From: Rhizobium sp. NXC24
Lineage (GTDB): Bacteria; Pseudomonadota; Alphaproteobacteria; Rhizobiales; Rhizobiaceae
Reading direction: 5' to 3'
DNA: 64,000 nucleotides
Assembly (NCBI RefSeq): GCF_002944315.1
Contig: NZ_CP024314.1
Span: 558,001 to 622,000 of the forward strand
Numbering within the stretch: position 1 is the first letter of the stretch; each line of letters begins with the position of its first letter. The notes below the pieces were generated by a model, which was not told the DNA's origin, did not search any database, and saw only the letters and a program-made list of their open reading frames with translations. This document shows, in pieces, positions 56,150 through 64,000 of the stretch. The translations under genes and the position numbers were made by a program.

Positions 56150-56839
56150 ATGAAATTCGGATCAGTCTTCGGGACGACCATTATCGCCATGACGCTCGCC
56201 GTTGTTCCGGCCGGTGGCGCCGTTGTGGGTCTCACAAGCCTCGCATATGCCAAGGGCGGAAACGGAAATGGCAATGGCGGCGGCCATGGAAACGGCAACG
56301 GTAATGGCAATAGCGGAAGCCACGGCAGCGCCAATTCGAGCCATGCTAAGTCCGATGACGCGGATTCAAGCGACACGGATGGGGATGTGGATACCAATGT
56401 GGGCCACGTCAAGCACGCGCCTCACGTCTCGAAATCGGCTGTTGCCAATGAGAAGCTTGAGAAACGCAGCGTAACCAAGGTCAAAACGCAGGCGGCGGAG
56501 CTCGGTAGCCTCAATTCCCTCAAGCGGAACTATCATGCCTACATGAATTCCAAGGATCCGAAATTCGCAGCAATCGCGGCCTATGTCAGGGACTATGCCG
56601 AATTCGAAATGCAGTACGGAACCAATGCTATACCGACAGACCCAGCCCTCAGTGATGACGCGCTTCGTTCGGCGCTTGCTCAGGCTTCGAAAAATGGCGT
56701 CGTGACAGATAGAACGCTGGCAGAGGCCAAGGATGTCCTGGGTGTCGGCCCCGCCGTCGGAAAGATAGATCAGGTTCGCGATGCGTTGGAAGCATCGACA
56801 CCGGCGCCATCGGACGACGTAACAGATCCGGATGATTGA
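56150..56839 (+). CDS. Exported Gly/Asn/His-rich protein with helical C-terminus
   Basis: 229 residues. Signal-like hydrophobic N-terminus (about 8-34), short GNGNGGGHGN-type repeats (about 36-63), an Asp/Ser acid stretch, then a helical domain (about 90-229) with LNSLKRNYHAYMNSKDPKFA and VRDYAEFEMQYGTNA. The first part resembles the 53110 product, the second part does not. ATG 56150 follows AAGGAAGAAGCAT. A strong terminator follows. Confidence 0.75.
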   Translation: MKFGSVFGTTIIAMTLAVVPAGGAVVGLTSLAYAKGGNGNGNGGGHGNGNGNGNSGSHGSANSSHAKSDDADSSDTDGDVDTNVGHVKHAPHVSKSAVANEKLEKRSVTKVKTQAAELGSLNSLKRNYHAYMNSKDPKFAAIAAYVRDYAEFEMQYGTNAIPTDPALSDDALRSALAQASKNGVVTDRTLAEAKDVLGVGPAVGKIDQVRDALEASTPAPSDDVTDPDD

Positions 56840-56897
56840 ACGGCCGCTGCGGCGGGTGCGAATAGGCCCCCCAACCGGAAGCACTCGTCGCTACGCT

Positions 56898-56937
56898 GAG
56901 CGACCAACACGCCCAATCGTGTTGGTCGCTCTTTTGT
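56898..56937 (+). terminator. Rho-independent terminator
   Basis: Perfect 14-bp stem GAGCGACCAACACG / CGTGTTGGTCGCTC with a 6-nt loop, then TTTTGTT. Ends the transcript of the Gly/Asn/His-rich protein gene, 58 nt after its stop. Confidence 0.88.
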
Positions 56938-57280
56938 TGCCTGGTATGGCCGATATTGCCAGACCTCGGCGGTGCGTCACTTGCCTGTCATTTTTTTAAG
57001 AGACATCTTGTTCGGCATGCTTCTATGCTGCTTCGCGGTAAGCGGGTTCAGCGCCGGCTTCTTGCGAGCTAAATGGAGTGGAATGCGGTTTAGCCATGGG
57101 CTGGCCGCTCTGTCTCGGCCTTGAAGCGGCCTGCACATGAGGGCGAATCCCACTCATATGCAGATATATTAAAGTGCTTTCGCTTCTTTGCGCGTTCTCA
57201 ATCAAACGGCGACAGAGGCACGTGAATCGTTTCTGCCTGTAGAGAATGAAGAAGAATCTTATGACGAATCTTCGCAGTCA
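56938..57280. other. Intergenic region, about 340 nt
   Basis: Between the terminator and the hydroxylase-like gene. Part may be the true N-terminus of that gene if it starts at TTG 57188. No other gene recognised. Confidence 0.35.
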
Positions 57281-57889
57281 ATGCAGCGAGCAAGCCACAT
57301 GAGGCGCTCTCTCTCGCGAAAACCAAATGCGATCGCTTACTATACGGATTTTGTCGTCTACCCGATCATCACTGCCGGACTGAGCGCTGCCTATTTTGCT
57401 TGGGGCTATGATGGCCGGCCTTTGATCTGGTTCGCCGCGATCGTGATCGGCGCAGCCGCATGGACGCTGGTCGAGTACCTTATCCACCGCTTCGTGCTGC
57501 ATCATGTCGTTTATGTGCGCGATATGCACATCCAACATCACCACGCGCCGACCGAGCTGATCGACACGCCGATCTGGCTAAGCCTGTCTTTCATGGCCGC
57601 GGGCGTGTTGTTGCCGTCGTGGTGGGCTTTCGGCTTCGGCGTGGCGTCAGGCTTCACCGTCGGCATGACGCTTGGCTATCTCACGTATGGCACGATGCAT
57701 CACGCCATGCATCACTGGCGGATTCCGCACGGTACCTATCTCTACCGCGCCAAGCGCTGGCACGCGCAGCATCATGCCTCTACCGACGAGGGGAATTATG
57801 GTGTTTCGTCGCTTTTCTGGGATCACGTGTTCGGCACGGTGCTGCCGGATCCGGCCGTGAAGAGCAGGGAGAGGCGAGGCGGTGGCTGA
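57281..57889 (+). CDS. Fatty-acid hydroxylase / sterol-desaturase superfamily membrane enzyme
   Basis: About 202 residues from ATG 57281; the frame opens at TTG 57188 and the true start is unsettled because no good ribosome site is visible. Four hydrophobic segments and the full set of di-iron histidine boxes: EYLIHRFVLHH, DMHIQHHHAP, TMHHAMHHW and WHAQHHA. Such enzymes hydroxylate membrane lipids or carotenoids. Monocistronic. Substrate unknown. Confidence 0.82.
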   Translation: MQRASHMRRSLSRKPNAIAYYTDFVVYPIITAGLSAAYFAWGYDGRPLIWFAAIVIGAAAWTLVEYLIHRFVLHHVVYVRDMHIQHHHAPTELIDTPIWLSLSFMAAGVLLPSWWAFGFGVASGFTVGMTLGYLTYGTMHHAMHHWRIPHGTYLYRAKRWHAQHHASTDEGNYGVSSLFWDHVFGTVLPDPAVKSRERRGGG

Positions 57890-57954
57890 GTGCGTTCTCG
57901 AACGCACTCATCGCACAAGCGCATGATCTTCCATATACAAGTTAATCGGCATTT

Positions 57955-58710
57955 TTATTCCTCGAACATCTTGCCGCTGCGTGCTTCTAGCCGATACCGG
58001 TGTCCGGGATAGACGAGGCGGGCGATGGAGACGACCTGTCGCGCTGACCAAGTGCGCCGGCGGATCGCGAGGCACGGCTCGGTTTTCAGGACGGTCAGGA
58101 GCTTGCATTCCCAGGGTTGCGGCATCGCGGCTTCGACGATGTGTTCTGAACCGCTGAGCGGGGCGGCAGCCGTCAGATAGGCATTCGGCGTCAGCGTCGT
58201 GAAATCCTGCTCGAGATATTCGGGCGCTGCTTCCGGGTGGACGAAACGGTCCTCGATCTGCACCGGAACGCCATTTTCGCTGTGGACGATCAGCGAGTGA
58301 AAAACCGCCGCCCCGATCTCCAGCTCCAGCGCGTCCGCAACCTCGGGAGAGGCGGTTTCCCGGGCCAAAACGACGACGGAGGCCTCGTGGACATGGCCGC
58401 GCTCGGCGATCTCATCGGCTATGTTGCGCACCTCGAATAATGCCGAATACCCTTTGCGCTCGGCGACGAAGGAGCCCACGCCCTGGATGCGAACGAGTTC
58501 GCCTTCATTGGCAAGCTCCCGCAGCGCCCGGTTGGCGGTCATCTTGCTGACGCCTAGTTCGACGACCAGCTCGTTTTCAGAGGGTACGCGATGCTTCGGC
58601 GGCCATTCGCCGCTGTGGATTCGATCCAGGATCATCTGCTTGACGCCGGCGTAAAGCGGGCCGGAGTCGTTTTCGGCCAGCTCACGTTTCCGATCGGTAG
58701 CGCGTTTCAT
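57955..58710 (-). CDS. HutC-type GntR-family repressor
   Basis: 251 residues: N-terminal winged HTH (LYAGVKQMILDRIHSGEW, VPSENELVVELGVSKMTANRALRELANEG, GVGSFVAERK) and a C-terminal UTRA effector domain (FHSLIVHSENGVPVQIEDRFV, CLAIRRRTWSARQVVSIARLVYPG). It matches HutC, the urocanate-responsive repressor of histidine use. Here it is divergent from a transport operon and an atypical lyase, so its inducer may be urocanate or a related compound such as thiourocanate. A palindrome in the divergent gap may be its operator. Confidence 0.9.
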   Translation of the reverse strand: MKRATDRKRELAENDSGPLYAGVKQMILDRIHSGEWPPKHRVPSENELVVELGVSKMTANRALRELANEGELVRIQGVGSFVAERKGYSALFEVRNIADEIAERGHVHEASVVVLARETASPEVADALELEIGAAVFHSLIVHSENGVPVQIEDRFVHPEAAPEYLEQDFTTLTPNAYLTAAAPLSGSEHIVEAAMPQPWECKLLTVLKTEPCLAIRRRTWSARQVVSIARLVYPGHRYRLEARSGKMFEE

Positions 58711-58782
58711 TGCCTAATCCTTGTGCAGTCGCGAAATTCGCATTGTAAATCGACTTGGCACTTGCATAACACAAAATATCAC

Positions 58783-58796
58783 ATATGGTACCATAT
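58783..58796. promoter_or_regulatory. Candidate operator palindrome in the divergent promoter region
   Basis: ATATGGTACCATAT is a perfect 14-bp palindrome midway between the repressor gene and the transport operon. Its right flank CCATATACAA also occurs at 57931-57940, just past the end of the repressor gene. HutC-type sites are AT-rich palindromes with TATA-like arms, so binding by this repressor is plausible. Confidence 0.5.
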
Positions 58797-58903
58797 ACAA
58801 CTATCCGATCGATGTGACCAGCAAATGAGGTCCGCGACCGGCAAGCCGGCGAAGACTGGCGTAAAAAGAAATTTGCTATTTCGATCTCAAGAGGAGAACA
58901 TCG

Positions 58904-59749
58904 ATGAAGATTAGACATGCCCTTCTTTCCAGCGCCCTGGCGCTCGCCGTTCTCGCCGGCCCTGCGGCCCAGGCAAAGGACTGGAAGACCGTTACCATCA
59001 CGCTCGAAGGCGCTTATGCGCCGTGGAACCTGACAAACTCCGACGGCACGCTCGGCGGCTTCGAACCGGAGCTGGCCAAGGTGCTGTGCGAGCGGGCGAA
59101 GGTTGAATGCAAGCTCGTGGCGTCCGATTGGGACGGCATGATCCCGGCTTTGAACGCCGGCAAGTTCGATGTGATCATGGATGCGCTGTCGATCACCGAC
59201 GAGCGCAAGCAGGTCATCGACTTCACCGTTCCCTATGCCGCGACACCGGCCGCTTTCGCGACCGCAAAGGACAGCCCGCTGGCCAATGCTGCCGGCACCG
59301 GCGCAACCGTCAAGATGACGCCCGGCCAGACCGGCGTTAAGGAGATCGACGCGCTGAAGTCAGCCTTCAAGGGCAAGACCATCGGCATTCAGGCCGCTAC
59401 CGTTTACGCCAAGTTCATCTACGACAACTTCGGCGACGTCGCGACGATCCGCGAATACAAGACCGGCGCCGACCGTGACCTCGATCTGCAGAACGGCCGC
59501 ATCGATCTCGGCTTCGACGATGCCGTCTATTTCCAGACCGCTTTCGATGCCGCCAACGGCGCACTCGCCTTCACCGGCCCGCAAGTCGCCGGCCCGATCT
59601 GGGGCGTCGGCGAAGGCCTCGGCGTCCGCAAGTCCGACACGGACCTGCGCGACATGTTCAGCGCGGCAATCAAGTCGGCACTTGCCGACGGCACCGTGAA
59701 GAACCTCTCCATGAAGTGGTTCAAGACGGACGTCTCGCCGCAGGAATGA
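58904..59749 (+). CDS. Polar amino-acid ABC transporter substrate-binding protein
   Basis: 281 residues, signal peptide ending AAQA-KDW (about 24). SBP_bac_3 fold of the HisJ/ArgT group: LEGAYAPWNLTNSDGTLGGF, FEPELAKVLCERAKVECK, DWDGMIPALNAGKFDVIMDA, SITDERKQVIDFTVPY and a C-terminal MKWFKTDVSPQE. Gene order binding protein, two permeases, ATPase is the classical hisJQMP order. Start set by GAGGAG before ATG. Ligand likely histidine-like or an N-methylated derivative, given the lyase downstream. Confidence 0.9.
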   Translation: MKIRHALLSSALALAVLAGPAAQAKDWKTVTITLEGAYAPWNLTNSDGTLGGFEPELAKVLCERAKVECKLVASDWDGMIPALNAGKFDVIMDALSITDERKQVIDFTVPYAATPAAFATAKDSPLANAAGTGATVKMTPGQTGVKEIDALKSAFKGKTIGIQAATVYAKFIYDNFGDVATIREYKTGADRDLDLQNGRIDLGFDDAVYFQTAFDAANGALAFTGPQVAGPIWGVGEGLGVRKSDTDLRDMFSAAIKSALADGTVKNLSMKWFKTDVSPQE

Positions 59750-59755
59750 TCGTTC

Positions 59756-59786
59756 GCCGGCGCTTCCGGAGGACGGAGGCGCCGGC
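59756..59786 (+). terminator. Intercistronic hairpin after the binding-protein gene
   Basis: Thirteen-base-pair stem (one G-T pair) with loop GAGGA, starting 6 nt after the stop. No T-run; likely protects the binding-protein mRNA and lowers permease expression. Confidence 0.55.
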
Positions 59787-59866
59787 TCTCGGCTTCAATG
59801 CCGCTTCCCGCATGTTATGTTTGGCTAATCAAGAAAACAGACCGCTCGGTACGGGGAACGAACGAG

Positions 59867-60589
59867 ATGGCGATATTTCAATTGATCGGTTTCGGCTCGA
59901 CCGGATGGGGCGCTCTGCTTCTGCTCGGGGCGCTGATGACGCTATGCGTTACCGCGGTCGCATTGGCGATCGGCGCTGTCTTCGGCGCCATGATCGCGGC
60001 GGCGAAGCTTTCCGGCAATCTCATCCTGAAGACGCTTGGAAACGTCTATACAACCGTTTTCCGCGGCGTGCCGGAACTGCTCATCATCTATCTTATCTAT
60101 TTCGGCGGCTCGAGCGCCATAACCAGCATCGGCAAATCCCTCGGCTATGAAGGGTTTCTGGGGATGCCGTCCTTTGCTGCCGGTGCGCTCGCCGTCGGCA
60201 TCATCTCCGGCGCCTATCAGGCGGAAGTGTTCCGCGGCGCCTATCTCGCTATTTCCAAGGGCGAGCTTGAAGCCGCCTCGGCGATCGGGATGCATAAAGG
60301 CTTGAGATTTCGGCGCATCATCATGCCGCAGGTGCTGCGCTACGCTATTCCCGGCATGGGCAATGTCTGGCAGTTGAGCCTCAAGGATTCCGCGCTGATT
60401 TCCGTCACCGGCCTTGCCGAGCTGATGCGCACCAGCCAGGTCGCCGCCGGTTCGACGCGGCAATATTTCCTGTTCTTCATCGTGGGCGGCGCGCTCTATC
60501 TCATCCTGACGAGCCTGTCGGATCGCATCTTCAACGGTGCCGAACGGCGCGCCAATCGCAGCATGCCCTCCGCAATGGGCCAGGCCTGA
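59867..60589 (+). CDS. Amino-acid ABC transporter permease (HisQ-like)
   Basis: 240 residues, about five TM helices, with the EAA-type coupling loop GELEAASAIGMHKGLRFRRI and the FRGVPELLIIYLIYFGG motif. HisQ/ArtQ class. ATG 59867 preceded by GGGGAACGAACGAG; the frame reads further upstream without a ribosome site. It ends 9 nt before the next permease gene. Confidence 0.9.
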   Translation: MAIFQLIGFGSTGWGALLLLGALMTLCVTAVALAIGAVFGAMIAAAKLSGNLILKTLGNVYTTVFRGVPELLIIYLIYFGGSSAITSIGKSLGYEGFLGMPSFAAGALAVGIISGAYQAEVFRGAYLAISKGELEAASAIGMHKGLRFRRIIMPQVLRYAIPGMGNVWQLSLKDSALISVTGLAELMRTSQVAAGSTRQYFLFFIVGGALYLILTSLSDRIFNGAERRANRSMPSAMGQA

Positions 60590-60598
60590 GGATCGATC

Positions 60599-61303
60599 AT
60601 GGATTTCGCTTTTCTCGGACAGACCATGCTCACGCTGCTCGAAGCTCTGCCGACGACGTTGGCGCTGTTTTTCCTGTCGATCGCCATCGGCGGCGTCCTC
60701 GCAATCCTGATCGTCTGGATGCGGGTCGGCGGCAATCCGATCTTCACCGCCATCGCTAAGGGCTACATCTTCATCTTTCGCGGCTCGCCGCTGCTCATCC
60801 AGATGTTCCTCATCTTTTACGGGCTCGCCCAGTTCGGCTTCATCCGTTACGGGCCCCTCTGGCCGCTGCTGCGCGAGCCTTTCGTCTGTGCCGTGCTGTC
60901 GCTGGCGCTCTGCACCGCCGGTTATACGGCGGAGATCTTCCGGGGCGGCATTCGTGCAGTCTCGCCGCGTGAAATCGAGGCGGCGCGTTCGATCGGCATG
61001 TCCGGCTTCCTGCTGGTGCGGCGTGTCCTCGCCCCGATCGCCTTCCGTCACGCATTGCCCGCCTATTCGACCGAAATCGTGCTGATGATGAAGTCGACGG
61101 CGCTCGCAAGTCTCGTCACCGTCTGGGAAGTGACCGGCGTTGCCCAGCGGCTGATCTCGCATACCTACCGCACGATGGAGGTCTTCCTCTGTGCAGCCGC
61201 CATCTACCTCATCTTGAATTTCATCATTCTGCAGGCGCTCGGCCTGCTGGAATATCGTCTGTCCCGCCATCGTCGCGCCGTTCCGGCGGCGCTGAAGGCG
61301 TGA
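60599..61303 (+). CDS. Amino-acid ABC transporter permease (HisM-like)
   Basis: 234 residues with about five TM helices: FRGSPLLIQMFLIFYGLAQ, ISPREIEAARSIGM-like loop at VSPREIEAARSIGMSGFLL, and LMMKSTALASLVTVWEVTG. It pairs with the preceding permease to form the membrane channel. Short 32-nt spacer to the ATPase gene. Confidence 0.91.
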   Translation: MDFAFLGQTMLTLLEALPTTLALFFLSIAIGGVLAILIVWMRVGGNPIFTAIAKGYIFIFRGSPLLIQMFLIFYGLAQFGFIRYGPLWPLLREPFVCAVLSLALCTAGYTAEIFRGGIRAVSPREIEAARSIGMSGFLLVRRVLAPIAFRHALPAYSTEIVLMMKSTALASLVTVWEVTGVAQRLISHTYRTMEVFLCAAAIYLILNFIILQALGLLEYRLSRHRRAVPAALKA

Positions 61304-61335
61304 GGCAACTGGCCTAGATCTGGATTGGAGAGATC

Positions 61336-62112
61336 ATGCCCGGCGTCACCCGACTTTCGGTCCGTAATATCCGCAAGAGCTTCGGCACGCACGAGGTTCT
61401 GCGCGGCATTTCCCTCGATGCACAGGATGGCGACGTCATCTCGCTGCTTGGCGCCTCCGGCTCGGGCAAATCCACCTTCCTGCGCTGCATCAACCTCTTG
61501 GAGACCGCCACGGATGGCGAAATCTGGGTCGATGGTGAGCAGATCCGCATGGTGCACAAGGGCGGCAAAACCAAGCCGGCGAGCCAGAAACAAGTGGATC
61601 ATATCCGCTCCGAGCTAGGCATGGTGTTCCAGTCCTTCAATCTCTGGTCTCACATGACGATCCTGCAGAACGTCATCGAGGGGCCGGTGCATGTGCTGAA
61701 GCGGCCGCGGGCCGAGTGCATTGCCGAAGCAGAAGCGTTGCTGGAAAAGGTGGGCATCGCCGACAAGCGTCATGCCTATCCGGCGCTCCTGTCCGGCGGC
61801 CAGCAGCAGCGCGCGGCGATCGCCCGCTCGCTCGCCATGAAGCCGAAGGTCATGCTCTTCGACGAACCGACCTCGGCGCTCGATCCTGAACTTGTCGGCG
61901 AAGTGCTGCGCGTCATGCGTTCCCTAGCGGAAGAGGGCATGACCATGCTCGTCGTCACGCACGAGATGAGCTTTGCCCGCAACGTCTCCAACCGTGTCGT
62001 CTTCATGCGCGAGGGCCTGATCGAAAGCAGCGGCCCGCCGCAGGAAATGTTCGGCAGCGGCGCCTCGCCGGCCTTCCGCCAGTTCATCGGATATTTCGGA
62101 ACCCCGACATGA
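61336..62112 (+). CDS. Amino-acid ABC transporter ATPase (HisP-like)
   Basis: 258 residues: Walker [17 protein letters not shown]-loop [13 protein letters not shown], signature [17 protein letters not shown], Walker [17 protein letters not shown] and switch [14 protein letters not shown] complete ATPase for the importer. Overlaps the lyase gene by 4 nt (ATGA), linking uptake and breakdown in one operon. Confidence 0.94.
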   Translation: MPGVTRLSVRNIRKSFGTHEVLRGISLDAQDGDVISLLGASGSGKSTFLRCINLLETATDGEIWVDGEQIRMVHKGGKTKPASQKQVDHIRSELGMVFQSFNLWSHMTILQNVIEGPVHVLKRPRAECIAEAEALLEKVGIADKRHAYPALLSGGQQQRAAIARSLAMKPKVMLFDEPTSALDPELVGEVLRVMRSLAEEGMTMLVVTHEMSFARNVSNRVVFMREGLIESSGPPQEMFGSGASPAFRQFIGYFGTPT

Positions 62113-63605
62113 CGATCACGCTTCGCACGGTGCTCGGTTGGCGGGATATTGCCAGCGTGGCGGAGGGCGCGCCTCTGTCGCTTGCGCCCGCCGTCCGGGA
62201 GCGCATCACCTATGCGAGCCGGATTGTCGAACGCATCGTCGAGACCGGCGTGCGCGCCTATGGCATCAATACCGGTGTCGGCGCGCTGTCGGACACAGTG
62301 GTCGATCGTGAATCCCAGAGCCGCCTGTCGCGCAATATCATCCTCAGCCACGCCTGCGGCGTCGGAGAGCTTCTGGCACCGCGTGAAGTGCGCGCCATTA
62401 TCGCCGCGCAGATTGCCAATTTCGCCCATGGCCATTCCGGCGTGCGGCTGGAGATCGTCAGTCATCTCGCGGCCTTTCTCGAAAAGGATTGCATTCCCGA
62501 CGTGCCCTCGGAAGGTTCGGCCGGGTATTTGACGCACAATGCCCATATAGCGCTGGTGCTGATCGGGGAGGGCAGTGCCAAGGTCGCCGGTAAAGCCATG
62601 TCCGGTCGTGAGGCATTGGCGGCGATCGGTCTTGAACCGCTCGTGCTCGGCGCCAAGGAAGGACTGAGCCTCGTCAACGGCACGGCCTGCGCCACTGGAC
62701 TTTCCAGCGTGGCATTGGCGCGCGCCGAGCGCCTGCTCGCCTGGGCCGATGCGATCGCCGCGCTGACGCTGGAAGCCGCAGGGTGTCAGGCGGCGGCATT
62801 CGATGACGCCGTGTTGGCGCTGCGCCCCTCCAAGGGCATCGCCACGGTCGGCGCATCGCTGCGCGCCCGCTTGCAAGGTAGCGGCCTGATTGCAGCGGCT
62901 TTGGGCCGGCGTACCCAGGACGCTCTCAGCCTGCGCGCCATTCCGCATGCCCATGGCGCGGCACGCGACGTCTTCGACAATTCCGCAGATGTTGTCGACC
63001 AAGAGCTTGCTTCCGTCACCGACAATCCGGCGGTTTCCGGCACGCCGGAGAACCCGATAGTCTCGTCGGAGGCGCATGCGGTTGCTCCCGCGCTCGGCCA
63101 GGCAGCCGACAGCCTCGCCATCGCGCTCGCCCAGATCGCGGCGATGAGCGAGCGGCGCACGGATCGGCTGGTCAATCCGCTCGTCAGCGGCCTGCCGGCT
63201 TTCCTCGCCAGCGACGCCGGCAGCAATTCCGGTTTCATGATCGCGCAGTATACGGCCGCAGCGCTTGTTAACGAGAACCGTCGGCTGGCGGCACCCGCCA
63301 GCACCGACGGCGGCCTGACCTCCGGCCTGCAGGAGGATTTCCTGGCGCATCCGACAGCGGCGGCAAACAAGCTGCTCGCGGTGATCGACAATGCCGAATA
63401 TATCCTGGCGATCGAATTGATGGCGGCGGCGCAGGCGCATGACTTCCTCAGTGCCGCGGGAGGCCGCGCCGCTGGCACGGACGCGATCTACAGTATGGTG
63501 CGCGACCGCATTCCGCACTATGGCGACGACCGACCCTTGAGCGGCGATATGGAAGCCTTGCGAAACCTCGTTCGCGAGACGCTGCCGCCCGATTTTGCCA
63601 AATAG
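62109..63605 (+). CDS. Aromatic amino-acid lyase homologue lacking the MIO triad (HutH/ergothionase-like)
   Basis: 498 residues, HAL/PAL fold. In histidine ammonia-lyase the electrophilic MIO cofactor forms from Ala-Ser-Gly in GSVGASGDLAPLAH; here the region is [11 protein letters not shown] (136-146), so the triad is missing. Other active-site residues remain: Tyr51 in YGINTGVG, His81 in LSHACGVGE, Asn190 in LVNGTA, Gln270 and Arg276 in RTQDALSLR, Glu409 in GLQEDF; the usual Tyr two residues after QD is Leu273. Ergothionase, which eliminates trimethylamine from ergothioneine, is a known MIO-free member. A betaine or N-methylated histidine substrate is inferred; a dead homologue cannot be excluded. 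Confidence 0.75.
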   Translation: MTITLRTVLGWRDIASVAEGAPLSLAPAVRERITYASRIVERIVETGVRAYGINTGVGALSDTVVDRESQSRLSRNIILSHACGVGELLAPREVRAIIAAQIANFAHGHSGVRLEIVSHLAAFLEKDCIPDVPSEGSAGYLTHNAHIALVLIGEGSAKVAGKAMSGREALAAIGLEPLVLGAKEGLSLVNGTACATGLSSVALARAERLLAWADAIAALTLEAAGCQAAAFDDAVLALRPSKGIATVGASLRARLQGSGLIAAALGRRTQDALSLRAIPHAHGAARDVFDNSADVVDQELASVTDNPAVSGTPENPIVSSEAHAVAPALGQAADSLAIALAQIAAMSERRTDRLVNPLVSGLPAFLASDAGSNSGFMIAQYTAAALVNENRRLAAPASTDGGLTSGLQEDFLAHPTAAANKLLAVIDNAEYILAIELMAAAQAHDFLSAAGGRAAGTDAIYSMVRDRIPHYGDDRPLSGDMEALRNLVRETLPPDFAK

Positions 63606-63614
63606 GATAGCTTT

Positions 63615-64000
63615 ATGACCGCTCAGTTCGACGTCGCTGTCATCGGCCTCGGCGCCATGGGGAGCGCTGCAGTTTCCTTTCTCTCGGCGCGTGGCGTCAA
63701 GGCGATCGGCATCGACGCTCACTTTCCCGCCCATGCCTTGGGTTCGTCGCATGGCGACAGCCGGCTGATCCGCCTCGGCTATTTCGAGGACCCGTCCTAT
63801 GTGCCGTTGCTGCGGCGCGCCTATGAGAACTGGCGAGTGCTGGAAGCGCGGCTGCGCGCCGATATCCTGACGATCACCGGTGTCCTGCAGATCGGCAAAC
63901 CGGACAGCAAGATCGTCCGCGGCACCCGGGCCTCCTGCGAGCTGCATCATTTGCCCTATGATGAACTCGATCGGAAGGCGATGGCGACATGCTTTCCGGC
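63615..64000 (+). CDS. Sarcosine oxidase / N-methyl amino-acid oxidase-like flavoenzyme (partial)
   Basis: First 128 residues only; the gene runs off the window. DAO-fold FAD-binding start VAVIGLGAMGSAAVSFLS with the dinucleotide GxGxxG pattern and acidic residue in AIGIDAH, then SSHGDSRLIRLGYFEDPSYV, a segment characteristic of monomeric sarcosine oxidase and N-methyltryptophan oxidase. It would oxidatively remove an N-methyl group as formaldehyde. Starts 10 nt after the lyase gene with AGGAT upstream, so in the same operon. Confidence 0.85.
   Translation, partial: MTAQFDVAVIGLGAMGSAAVSFLSARGVKAIGIDAHFPAHALGSSHGDSRLIRLGYFEDPSYVPLLRRAYENWRVLEARLRADILTITGVLQIGKPDSKIVRGTRASCELHHLPYDELDRKAMATCFP

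Noticed and set aside
59942..61270. Minus-strand open frame of 442 codons opposite the two permease genes
   Set aside because: Highly charged antisense translation of membrane-protein genes, a common artefact.
61776..63950. Minus-strand open frame of 724 codons
   Set aside because: Antisense to the ATPase, lyase and oxidase genes; composition is typical of GC-rich antisense frames, and the plus-strand genes have clear motifs.

Overview
The window looks like chromosome (or chromid) sequence from a free-living or plant-associated alphaproteobacterium of the Rhizobiaceae, probably Rhizobium. The grounds are high GC, many small rhizobial stress proteins, GGAAC-N18-TT (EcfG/RpoE2-type) promoters, a TAGAGC-bounded palindromic repeat of the rhizobial type, chemoreceptors, diguanylate cyclases and several sugar, amino-acid and aromatic uptake loci. 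No rRNA, tRNA, CRISPR array, insertion sequence or prophage was recognised.

Layout. 0.1-7.2 kb: a multi-PAS histidine kinase with a single-domain receiver, a dimethylargininase-like enzyme, a dodecin and an OmpR/EnvZ-type pair. 7.2-14.6 kb: a MacAB-type efflux operon headed by a Spy/CpxP-like periplasmic protein, with the remains of an outer-membrane NodT-like channel gene between them, then a diguanylate cyclase. 14.8-22.3 kb: an aromatic catabolic cluster. An AAHS transporter, a LysR regulator with two HTH domains and a dehydrogenase are divergent from an operon with the gallate lower pathway (4-oxalomesaconate hydratase, CHA aldolase, tautomerase). The ring-cleavage gene in that operon is a type I (VOC) extradiol dioxygenase, not the expected LigB-type enzyme. 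22.5-25.7 kb: a sugar-binding protein paired with a chemoreceptor and no transporter.

25.9-33 kb is an archipelago of small stress-type proteins, a second diguanylate cyclase, a ParE-like toxin with a truncated antitoxin, and an exonuclease III. 33.3-37.8 kb holds an IalB-like protein, a TpsB secretion porin, a lipoprotein and a decayed TpsA (filamentous haemagglutinin) remnant. 38.2-41.1 kb has a chemoreceptor, a hydrolase and a small basic protein. 41.2-47.9 kb is a LacI-controlled sugar ABC transporter with a D-tagatose 3-epimerase-type enzyme. 48-52 kb has a DUF992 protein and a bufferin (RiPP metallophore) operon bufABC-doxX-DCC. 53-57 kb has a NarL-type two-component system flanked by two exported Gly/Asn-rich proteins. 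57.2-57.9 kb has a fatty-acid hydroxylase-like membrane enzyme.

57.9-64 kb is the most intriguing locus. A HutC-type repressor is divergent from a complete polar amino-acid ABC transporter, an aromatic amino-acid lyase homologue, and a sarcosine-oxidase-like flavoenzyme cut by the window end. The lyase looks like HutH but lacks the Ala-Ser-Gly triad that forms the MIO cofactor and has Leu in place of a key Tyr, while other active-site residues remain. This suggests an MIO-independent lyase, as in ergothionase, acting on a betaine or N-methylated histidine derivative rather than ordinary histidine use. The substrate is inference.
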